From Actinomycetes bacterium (GTDB lineage Bacteria > Actinomycetota > Acidimicrobiia > Acidimicrobiales > SZUA-35): 5,349 nt of DNA. The stretch is taken from contig JAAETV010000743.1 of the NCBI GenBank assembly GCA_024227975.1, forward strand, positions 1-5,349. Reading direction: 5' to 3'. Positions 1 through 5,106 of this stretch are shown in pieces (position 1 is the first letter of the stretch; each line of letters starts with the position of its first letter). The notes beneath the pieces are model-generated. The model made no database searches and was not told the origin of the DNA. It was given only the letters and a program-made list of their open reading frames with translations. The position numbers and the translations under genes were made by a program.

Positions 1-147
1 ACCAGTGGGAACGCGTCAGGACGGCCTGCTGCTGCACGCATCTCCGGGCAGTTCGACGGGGTGCGAGCGCCCTGGGAGGCGTTCACGCAGGGCCGGAACG
101 GCGCCCCTGAAACGGGCAGCGGTGTCTGCCGCGCGAAGCTGTCTTCG

Positions 148-543
148 ATGGCCCTTACACGTCGTGGGATACTCGTCCGAGCCTCGCTCTTGGCGGTCGC
201 CGTAGCGGTGCTCGTGGTCTTCGTAGTTTGGACCCGGCAAGCACGTGCGCGGGTGCCATGGGAACGACACCCAGAACGAATCCTCTACTGCGACCGGACC
301 TACCGGCGCAGCGAAACCTGGTTTGCGATGTCCGCTTCAGAGATCGACAGTCTGGCGATCGGCGGATCTGCGCCGCTAGAGCAAGTCGGGCGGATTCCAC
401 CGCTCGTCGGGCAACCAATCCTCGCCCGAGACTCGGTCCGCCCAGAAGGCTGGTCGGGGTCTTGGGAGCTCTGCACTTCGGGGCTTTGGCTCGAAATCAG
501 TGATGACAAGTACACCTACTACGGCCTCCTCGGCGGTCCCTGA
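148..543 (+). CDS. Small single-pass membrane protein of unknown function
   Basis: Predicted 131-residue protein that I do not recognise. A basic N-terminus (TRR near residues 4-6, R11) is followed by a strongly hydrophobic helix at about residues 12-28 and then a TRQARAR stretch. This suggests a signal anchor with a C-terminal domain of about 100 residues, probably outside the membrane. That domain has two cysteines (about residues 48 and 109) that could form a disulfide, and several Trp and Tyr residues. The ATG at 148 was chosen because it puts the helix at the N-terminus in the usual way; no good ribosome binding site precedes it. The frame is also open upstream to the window edge, with a GTG at 61, so the true start could be earlier. 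The TGA at 541-543 is followed by a further 98 sense codons in the same frame. The downstream amidase is more than 500 bases away, so an operon is unlikely. Confidence 0.5.
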   Translation: MALTRRGILVRASLLAVAVAVLVVFVVWTRQARARVPWERHPERILYCDRTYRRSETWFAMSASEIDSLAIGGSAPLEQVGRIPPLVGQPILARDSVRPEGWSGSWELCTSGLWLEISDDKYTYYGLLGGP

Positions 544-1078
544 GCGGGGCAGACACACCACCCGGACACGTATCGCGCGCGCTCGACATCACTCGTCGAC
601 TGCCCTCGAATCGACCCGGCCTTCGCCGACCAGATCGATACCTCTCGGGGCAACTCGGGCCTGCGTGCCAGCGCACATTATGCGTGGCACATGTTTGATC
701 GCCCAGACCACTCGATCGTCCCTGCCGGTTGTAGGGCGCCGATACATCACTCACATCATCGTGGGGATGCCGGTTTCGCCACTAGCCGCGATTTTCGACC
801 AGATTGGGGGCAGCCCGACCATCAAGTCTCTTTGCTGTAGCCGTGGTCATACTCGGCGCCACTGCTGTCGCCGCCTATGAGGGACTCCTGGTCCTGCTGG
901 GGATTGTCTGACTGGGCCGATCAGCGCGATACCTGGCGAGTAGACCTGACTGCTAGCGTCGCGAGTGCTGCATCGAAGGGTTCTGCGGGTTCGACCAAGC
1001 TCAGTATCGGAATAGGAATGGCGGTTGGCGTGATCCCCAGCATCCTGCCCCCGGTGGTCCCCCAGTCCCCTATACCTC
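544..1078. other. Gap without a convincing gene
   Basis: No reading frame here has clear coding character over its whole length. Three weak scraps are visible. The frame of the preceding membrane protein stays open after its stop from 544 to 837. A short peptide starting MPVSPLAAIFDQIGG (from ATG 767) looks like the N-terminus of a truncated haemoglobin but loses the resemblance within about 20 codons. A strongly hydrophobic stretch of about 28 codons is encoded at 825-908 in a third frame and ends at TGA 909-911. Together these may be decayed genes, but none can be named with confidence. No strong sigma-70 promoter for the amidase was found. TTCGAC near 991 with TAGGAA 17 bases later is only a poor candidate. 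Confidence 0.4.
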
Positions 1079-1085
1079 AGGGGGG
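1079..1085 (+). promoter_or_regulatory. Ribosome binding site of the amidase gene
   Basis: AGGGGGG lies five bases before the ATG at 1091 and supports this start. Two C runs just upstream (within 1050-1070) could pair with this G run, for example CCCC with GGGG around a nine-base loop, which might partly hide the site. The pairing is seen; any regulatory effect is inference. Confidence 0.6.
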
Positions 1086-1090
1086 TCGTC

Positions 1091-2239
1091 ATGAAAGCAT
1101 GGCTGTCGTTGATGGCACTATTTGGCCTGGCCGTCGCCAGCTGCAGTAGCAATCCGGACCCCTCCGGGTTGGCAACCGACATCACTTTCCCATCGGCGTC
1201 TTCCTCTCCCCTTCCGGTGACCGCTCGCCTGACCCCAAGCAGCCAGCCGCCCACCACCACCACCACGACTAGCACCGCTGACTCGACCACCACCACGACG
1301 GTGCCGATCACGACCTCGTCGACCGTGCCACCACCTACGACGACACTGTCGACCACCACTACCACGACACTGTCGACCACGACTACCGCGTCGACAGCCC
1401 CAGACTCCACAGCACCGGATCCGTTCACAGGTGAGGGGCTCGCTCTTCTCTCACCCCGCGGCGTGCCGGTGGCCATCATCGAAGCAACCACCGACGGATA
1501 CCTGGTCCGTTCACCCTGCTCGAACACCGTCGAGGTCACTGGCGGTCAAGTGATCGGCCCAGTGTCGGTTGTGATCGATCCGGGTCATGGCGGAGCACAC
1601 GACACCGGAGCAGTGGGGCCGAACGGATTGGTGGAACGGGACCTGAATCTGACGGTCGCCGAGGCCGTCGAGGCCCAGCTAGCAAACCGGGGCGTGAGCG
1701 CTGTCCTGACCCGAACCGGCAACTACCCGACGCTGCTCTCGGTACGCGCCGCCCTGGCCGATCGGCTCCAGGCCGAGGTGCTGGTGTCGATCCACCACAA
1801 CGCCCCGGTCCATCAGCCCTCGGACGATCCTGGTACCGAGATCTTCATCCAATCGGGGTCGTCCGAATCCGGGCGGCTCGGCGGGGTCCTGTACGAGTCG
1901 ATCGTGAACGCACTCCGCCAGTTCGACATCGCCTGGACCAGCGCATCCCAAGCCGGTGTCCTTCAGGTGCTGGAACCTGGAGGCGAGGACGCCTACGGCA
2001 TGATCCGTCGCCCAGCGACACCGACCGCTCTCGTCGAGCTCGGATACATCGCCAACCGAGCGGAGGCCGAGCTGTTCGCAAGCGATCGGTATGTCAGCGT
2101 CGCGGCGGTAGCAATTGCCGATGCCGTCGTGAGCTACCTCACGACGGACACCACCGGGTCAGGATTCGCCAGCGAGCCACGAATCTTCACCCCGAACCCT
2201 GCACCCGACGCCACCCAGTGCACCGACCCGGGACTCTGA
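1091..2239 (+). CDS. N-acetylmuramoyl-L-alanine amidase (Amidase_3), lipoprotein
   Basis: Predicted 382-residue cell-wall hydrolase. Amidase_3 enzymes are zinc-dependent and cleave the bond between N-acetylmuramic acid and L-alanine of the peptide stem in peptidoglycan. The N-terminus is a short lipoprotein signal with lipobox VASC, so Cys18 should be lipidated and the enzyme anchored on the outer face of the membrane. Residues about 54-103 form a Thr-rich, Pro/Ser-containing linker that probably spans into the wall. A short conserved segment follows at about 117-152. The catalytic domain covers about 158-351. Expected zinc ligands are present: His166 in DPGHGG, Glu182 in LVERDLNL and His235 in SIHHNA. 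The catalytic Glu is Glu316 in ALVELGYIAN. The domain therefore looks active. The roughly 30-residue tail has one Cys (377) and no known domain. The gene appears to stand alone. A decayed copy of the pre-catalytic segment follows the stop codon. The family call is firm; the exact cellular role (division, remodelling or spore-like processes) is not shown. Confidence 0.95.
   Translation: MKAWLSLMALFGLAVASCSSNPDPSGLATDITFPSASSSPLPVTARLTPSSQPPTTTTTTSTADSTTTTTVPITTSSTVPPPTTTLSTTTTTTLSTTTTASTAPDSTAPDPFTGEGLALLSPRGVPVAIIEATTDGYLVRSPCSNTVEVTGGQVIGPVSVVIDPGHGGAHDTGAVGPNGLVERDLNLTVAEAVEAQLANRGVSAVLTRTGNYPTLLSVRAALADRLQAEVLVSIHHNAPVHQPSDDPGTEIFIQSGSSESGRLGGVLYESIVNALRQFDIAWTSASQAGVLQVLEPGGEDAYGMIRRPATPTALVELGYIANRAEAELFASDRYVSVAAVAIADAVVSYLTTDTTGSGFASEPRIFTPNPAPDATQCTDPGL
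1249..1400 (+). repeat. Low-complexity Thr-codon repeat tract inside the amidase gene
   Basis: This in-frame tract is dominated by ACC and ACG/ACT codons and encodes the Thr-rich linker. The clearest unit is 24 bases: CGACACTGTCGACCAC at 1341-1356 recurs exactly at 1365-1380 and gives repeated LSTTTT-type octets. Because the unit is a multiple of three, gain or loss of copies would change linker length without shifting the frame. Confidence 0.8.
1499..1538 (+). repeat. Direct repeat copy A (within the amidase gene)
   Basis: These 40 bases match 2288-2327 at 38 of 40 positions; the mismatches are at 1503/2292 and 1517/2306. Copy A encodes YLVRSPCSNTVEV just before the Amidase_3 domain. The 789-base offset to copy B is a multiple of three. 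Confidence 0.9.
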
Positions 2240-2241
2240 TT

Positions 2242-2327
2242 GCCATCGTCCAGGCCAGCACCATGACGACAGCGCTTGCTGAGCATCTACCCGGTCCGTT
2301 CACCCCGCTCGAACACCGTCGAGGTCA
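2242..2327 (+). pseudogene. Decayed duplicate of the amidase pre-catalytic segment
   Basis: Beginning three bases after the amidase stop codon, the DNA resembles an internal part of the same gene. Bases 2242-2262 match 1472-1492 at about 16 of 21 positions and in translation give AIVQAST against AIIEATT. Bases 2288-2327 then match 1499-1538 at 38 of 40. The offsets differ by 19 bases, so the copy has a net insertion that breaks the frame. After 2327 the match fades, and the DPGHGG catalytic start is absent. This looks like the remnant of a tandem paralogue, or of a recombination event, rather than a working gene. It has no start signal of its own. Confidence 0.65.
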
Positions 2328-2354
2328 GCCCGATCGACGACCGGGCCGGTGAAC

Positions 2355-2379
2355 GGTAGCTGGCCGATGAATAGCTACC
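2355..2379 (+). terminator. Hairpin after the amidase gene, possible terminator
   Basis: GGTAGCT at 2355-2361 and AGCTACC at 2373-2379 form a perfect seven-base-pair stem with an 11-base loop, about 115 bases after the amidase stop. No T run follows, so it is not a classical intrinsic terminator; T-poor hairpins are common in actinobacteria. A second dyad, CCGTTCACC (2296-2304) with GGTGAACGG (2348-2356), encloses the preceding region and competes for the same bases. Confidence 0.3.
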
Positions 2380-2394
2380 ACGCCGGCCTCTCAA

Positions 2395-2670
2395 TCAGAG
2401 TCGCGTGTTCCCAATCGACCTCCGGCAGGCCATCGGAGTTCTCAGCCCCACCCTGCACTCAAGGATCGAAGACCGATCCGGGCCACAACAGTCCGACGGG
2501 AGCGTCCTGAGATGCCCAGGGCCATCGATGCCATACTCCGGCAACTCACTGGCCTCTCCGGTGAATTCGAAGCGGGCGGTCCTGCCACCAGCGTCGGATT
2601 GAGCGATCAGCCATGTCCCCAGCACCCGCCAGGGATGGATGAAACACCAACTTCCAAGTCTCGTCAACAT
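2395..2670 (-). pseudogene. Truncated N-terminus of an MMPL-family transporter
   Basis: The first 24 codons (MLTRLGSWCFIHPWRVLGTW and four more) closely resemble the start of actinobacterial MMPL/RND-type transporters, which export lipids or other hydrophobic substrates. In the family this motif runs into a full first membrane helix, a large extracytoplasmic loop and about 10 further helices over some 700 or more residues. Here the hydrophobic run stops after WLIAQ. A short stretch with residues like RFEFTGEASEL may be a remnant of the region after the helix. The rest, to residue 91, is unlike any transporter. The start is well supported: GAGGAGGA lies six bases before the ATG. The stub may still be translated but cannot be a transporter. 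It points leftward and converges with the amidase gene. Confidence 0.55.
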
Positions 2671-2676
2671 GACAGT

Positions 2677-2684
2677 TCCTCCTC
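2677..2684 (-). promoter_or_regulatory. Strong ribosome binding site of the MMPL stub
   Basis: Read on the minus strand this is GAGGAGGA, six bases before the ATG at 2670. It is one of the best Shine-Dalgarno matches in the window and shows that the start of a formerly real gene has been kept. Confidence 0.65.
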
Positions 2685-2685
2685 T

Positions 2686-2709
2686 ACCTTCGACCAAAGG
2701 TCGTTCGGT
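2686..2709. promoter_or_regulatory. Dyad upstream of the MMPL stub, possible operator
   Basis: CGACC-AAA-GGTCG at 2691-2703 is a perfect five-base inverted repeat around three bases, flanked by ACC at 2686 and GGT at 2707. It sits directly upstream of the ribosome binding site of the MMPL stub. MMPL genes are often controlled by TetR-type repressors binding such dyads, so a leftover operator is possible. No regulator gene is adjacent. It may equally be a chance hairpin. Confidence 0.3.
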
Positions 2710-2803
2710 ATCTCTTGAACGAGCGGGCGTCGCAAATACGACACGCAAGCCAAGATTCCCCCGAGATTCCAGGTCTCCGCAGCAGAATTGAGCCGACACG
2801 ACG

Positions 2804-2983
2804 ATGCCTGGATCCAACGGAGCCGCACACACCGCCTCCGTCCAGGCCGAGTTGCTCGCTGACGTCGGGCGGGGCCGCACCCTCGTCGAACTCGCTCCGT
2901 TCTCGGATCCTCATGGTTGTGTAGGAGAGGCCGCCTCGTCGCTCCTGAGAGCCTCGAGTCGGGATTCTGTGCTGTCGATATGA
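2804..2983 (+). pseudogene. Possible remnant of an AfsR/LuxR-type regulator ATPase domain
   Basis: This short frame of 59 codons contains AELLADVGRGRTLVELAPFS followed by DP and, further on, an AASSLL stretch. That resembles the segment just after the P-loop in the ATPase domain of large SARP/LuxR/adenylate-cyclase-type regulators, where the pattern is a helix, an (F)xDGxWxVELAPxxDP strand and a helix ending in ALG. No P-loop lies upstream, since the frame is closed by a TGA at 2789-2791. No downstream LDNCEH motif is seen either. There is no ribosome binding site before the ATG. I read it as a decayed fragment. The match is by pattern memory only. Confidence 0.35.
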
Positions 2984-3069
2984 GGCAGCTGGGAGCGTGG
3001 CTCGGGTATCGGTGACCGATCAGGACTGGCCGGATAGCGGGGTCAACGCGACGACTTTGCCATAGTGAT

Positions 3070-3089
3070 CTGACCTTCCATCGGGTCAG
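3070..3089 (-). terminator. Hairpin just after the sigma factor gene, possible terminator
   Basis: CTGACC (3070-3075) and GGTCAG (3084-3089) form a perfect six-base-pair stem with an eight-base loop. It begins about 11 bases beyond the sigma factor stop codon on the minus strand, a typical place for a terminator. No T run follows, so efficiency is uncertain. Confidence 0.4.
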
Positions 3090-3100
3090 GGTTGTGGGGC

Positions 3101-4342
3101 CTACTCATGGCAGATGGTGGCTCGTTGGGTGAGGAGGGTGCGTTCGGCGGTGTTGTTGGTGAGGCTGGCGGCATGGGTGAAGGCGTCGGCGGCCAGGGCG
3201 TACTCGCCGATGCGTTCGAGGAGGTCGCCTCGGGTGGCATGCTTGAGGGGGTAGCCGTCGAGGGGCAGGGGGTCGATGATGGCGAGCGCGCGTTCGGGGC
3301 CGTGGACTTCGGCAAGGGCGATGGCGCGGTTGAGAGCCACGATCGGGGTGGGGGCCAAGGCGTGGAGCTGGTCGTAGAGGTCGAGGATCTTGTCCCAGCT
3401 GGTCTGGTCGGCGGTGTAGGCGTTGGCGTGGACCGCGGCGATCGCGGCTTGGAGTTGGTACGGGCCGGGTTGGTTTCGGCGAACGCATCGGCGGACCAGT
3501 TCGTGGCCCTCGCCGATCAGGTCTTGGTCCCAGAGTGTGCGGTCCTGGTCGGCCAGTCGGACGATGCCGCCGGTGGTGTCGACCCGGGCCGGGCGGCGGG
3601 CTTCGGTGAGGGTGAGGAGGGCGAGGAGTCCGGCCACTTCGGGTTCGTCTGGCATGAGGTGGGCCAATACTCGGGCAAGGCGGATTGCTTCGGCGCTGAG
3701 CTCGGCTCGGATCACGTGTTCGCCGGAGGCGGGGAGGTAGCCCTCGTTGAAGATGAGGTAGACGACGGCGAGCACCGGTCGGAGCCGGTTCGTCAACTCG
3801 GCGGCGGAGGGGACTCGGTAGGGAATGTTGTTGTCCCTGATCTTGCGTTTGGCCCGGGTGAGGCGCTGGGCCATTGTTCTGGGTTCGACGACGAAGGCGC
3901 GAGCGATCTCGTCGGTTTGCAGACCGCCAATCAACCGGAGTGTGAGCGCGATTTGGGCTTCGGGGGCCAGGGCCGGGTGGCAACACATGAAGATCAGACG
4001 GAGGCGGTCATCATCCACTGTCGGCTCCTGATCGGTTGGGTCGGGGGCGGATTGGTCGGCGAGGAGGACGGCTCGGTGATGTCGTTCCTCTCGAGTGCCC
4101 TCGCGGCGGAGCCGGTCGATGATCCGGTTACGGCCGGTGGTGATGATCCACGCTCCTGGGGCGGGGGGTAGCCCGTCGATGGGCCATCGGGCTAGTGCTC
4201 GAGCGAACGCCTCCTGGACCGCTTCCTCGGCGAGATCGATATCACCGAATCGGCGGACCAGTGAGGCGATAGCGCGCCCGGATTCCTCCCGGAAGACCGA
4301 CCCAATGCGTTCGGCGTCGACCGGGTCGGAGCGGTCAATCAC
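3101..4342 (-). CDS. ECF-family RNA polymerase sigma factor, ECF42 type, with C-terminal extension
   Basis: Predicted 413-residue sigma factor, about twice the length of a standard ECF sigma. Region 2 is at about residues 14-81 and includes the DLAEEAVQEAFARAL helix and the GAWIITTGRNRIIDRLRR segment that contacts the -10 element. Region 4 is at about 112-170, with a helix-turn-helix around LQTDEIARAFVVEPRTMAQR and the basic LTRAKRKIR end. Residues about 188-290 match the conserved extension of this group (VYLIFNEGY and LLALLTL), followed by a helical TPR-like part to the C-terminus with PIVALNRAIALAE. Work on ECF42 members in Streptomyces venezuelae found that such sigma factors pair with DGPF proteins and need the extension for activity. 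The start is GTG at 4342. It overlaps the stop of the DGPF gene in GTGA, implying translational coupling. No anti-sigma gene is near, so control probably acts through the extension. Confidence 0.93.
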   Translation of the reverse strand: MIDRSDPVDAERIGSVFREESGRAIASLVRRFGDIDLAEEAVQEAFARALARWPIDGLPPAPGAWIITTGRNRIIDRLRREGTREERHHRAVLLADQSAPDPTDQEPTVDDDRLRLIFMCCHPALAPEAQIALTLRLIGGLQTDEIARAFVVEPRTMAQRLTRAKRKIRDNNIPYRVPSAAELTNRLRPVLAVVYLIFNEGYLPASGEHVIRAELSAEAIRLARVLAHLMPDEPEVAGLLALLTLTEARRPARVDTTGGIVRLADQDRTLWDQDLIGEGHELVRRCVRRNQPGPYQLQAAIAAVHANAYTADQTSWDKILDLYDQLHALAPTPIVALNRAIALAEVHGPERALAIIDPLPLDGYPLKHATRGDLLERIGEYALAADAFTHAASLTNNTAERTLLTQRATICHE

Positions 4343-4701
4343 ACTATGCGGGCGTGCTGGAACGAGCGGACCTCGATGGCACGGCCGACACAGTCCGAGG
4401 TCTGCGCCGCCCAGTCCAGCGCCTTGTCCAGATCCGGCGCGTCGACCAGGTAGATGCCGGCGATCTGTTCCTTCGCCTCGGCGAAGGGACCATCGGTCGT
4501 GAGCACCTCATCGTCTTGGGCTCTCACCACGGTTGCGATGTCAGCACCATGGAGCGCCCCAGAAAACACCAGCGCATTCTCGGCCTCCATCCGAGCCTCG
4601 AGCGCGTTGACCTTCGCCATCATCTGCTCCATCTGGTTCGGATCCGGTGGTGGGTGACTCTCGCCCTCCACCGAGTGGACCGACAATAGGTAATGAGACA
4701 T
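4339..4701 (-). CDS. YCII-related DGPF-domain protein
   Basis: Predicted 120-residue soluble protein of the YCII family, a small ferredoxin-like alpha/beta fold. The hallmark DGPF lies at residues 70-73 within TTDGPFAEAKEQIAGIYLVD, which matches the actinobacterial subgroup well, and the length is normal. The function of DGPF proteins is not settled; they are the standard partners and usual regulatory targets of ECF42 sigma factors. The start at 4701 is supported by AAGGAG eight bases upstream on the minus strand. The stop TGA shares bases with the GTG start of the sigma gene, and the ABM-like gene ends 49 bases upstream, so the three genes probably form one transcript. The N-terminal 20 residues contain a PPPD stretch that may be a flexible loop. 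Confidence 0.92.
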   Translation of the reverse strand: MSHYLLSVHSVEGESHPPPDPNQMEQMMAKVNALEARMEAENALVFSGALHGADIATVVRAQDDEVLTTDGPFAEAKEQIAGIYLVDAPDLDKALDWAAQTSDCVGRAIEVRSFQHARIV

Positions 4702-4750
4702 CTCTTCTACTCCTTCATCGTGTTCGGCGAGTCCCGACCGTCGCCGGTCA

Positions 4751-5056
4751 TCAGGTCCCGAAGCCCTTCGCTGCCACCAGCTCGGCCATCACCACATCCG
4801 GTGGCCCAGCCAGCAGCGACTTGAAGGTCTCCATGGCCTCCTGCATCTCGGCTCCCTGTCCGTGATTCTGCATCGCTTCCCAGCTCGGGAACAGCGCGAA
4901 GAACGTGTACTGGTTCTCCTGTCCCCTGCTATAGGCGTACACCTCCACGTTCGTGTCGCTCGTCAGCGCCTCGGTCTGGGCCGCCACCGCGGCGTCCATC
5001 TCGTCGGACTTGCCGTCCTGGCACTCGAACCTGCCGCTCATCGCAACCTTGGCCAT
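4751..5056 (-). CDS. ABM-type dimeric alpha/beta-barrel protein, putative quinol monooxygenase-like
   Basis: Predicted 101-residue protein with the layout of the antibiotic biosynthesis monooxygenase (ABM) superfamily. It has a first strand MAKVAMSGRFEC, a helix around DEMDAAVAAQTEAL, a strand NVEVYAYSRGQ, a strand QYTFFALFPSW and a helix EAMQNHGQGAEMQEAMETFK. The His65 position is the one commonly conserved in such proteins. Members are cofactor-free oxygenases acting on quinols or polyketides, or non-enzymatic stress proteins; the sequence does not say which. Length is normal. GGAGGAG lies nine bases upstream of the ATG at 5056. An ATG at 5063 lies only two bases from that site and opens a different frame, so 5056 is preferred. 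The gene heads the probable operon with the DGPF and sigma genes, which suggests it is also under the sigma factor. Confidence 0.8.
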   Translation of the reverse strand: MAKVAMSGRFECQDGKSDEMDAAVAAQTEALTSDTNVEVYAYSRGQENQYTFFALFPSWEAMQNHGQGAEMQEAMETFKSLLAGPPDVVMAELVAAKGFGT

Positions 5057-5065
5057 CGTTCATCA

Positions 5066-5072
5066 CTCCTCC
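5066..5072 (-). promoter_or_regulatory. Ribosome binding site deciding the ABM-gene start
   Basis: GGAGGAG on the minus strand lies nine bases from the ATG at 5056 but only two from a competing ATG at 5063 in another frame. The spacing favours 5056, which is also the frame with the recognisable protein. Confidence 0.6.
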
Positions 5073-5086
5073 GGTGCAGATGCACC
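5073..5086 (-). promoter_or_regulatory. Leader dyad next to the ribosome binding site of the ABM gene
   Basis: GGTGCA-GA-TGCACC is a perfect 14-base dyad directly abutting GGAGGAG. In RNA it could form a stem of five pairs with a four-base loop just 5' of the ribosome binding site. It could affect translation of the operon or serve as a protein-binding site. The dyad is seen; a role is inference. Confidence 0.35.
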
Positions 5087-5106
5087 ATCGCTTGCCTGTC
5101 ACCCCC

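Noticed and set aside
847..1539. A 230-codon minus-strand frame with a Val-rich core opposite the amidase linker
   Set aside because: The Val runs are the reverse complement of the Thr-codon repeats. The amidase on the plus strand has a lipobox, ribosome binding site and all catalytic residues.
2684..2914. A 76-codon minus-strand frame upstream of the MMPL stub
   Set aside because: It has no recognisable motif. The plus strand over the same bases shows a better pattern match to a regulator ATPase fragment.
3105..3986. A 293-codon minus-strand frame rich in Pro and Arg within the sigma gene
   Set aside because: It is an out-of-frame shadow of the sigma factor on the same strand, with biased composition and no motif.
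3092..4171. A 359-codon open frame on the plus strand opposite the sigma factor gene
   Set aside because: The product is a Gly/Val/Glu-rich, low-complexity translation with no domain, as expected for the antisense of a GC-rich gene. The minus-strand frame encodes a clear sigma factor.
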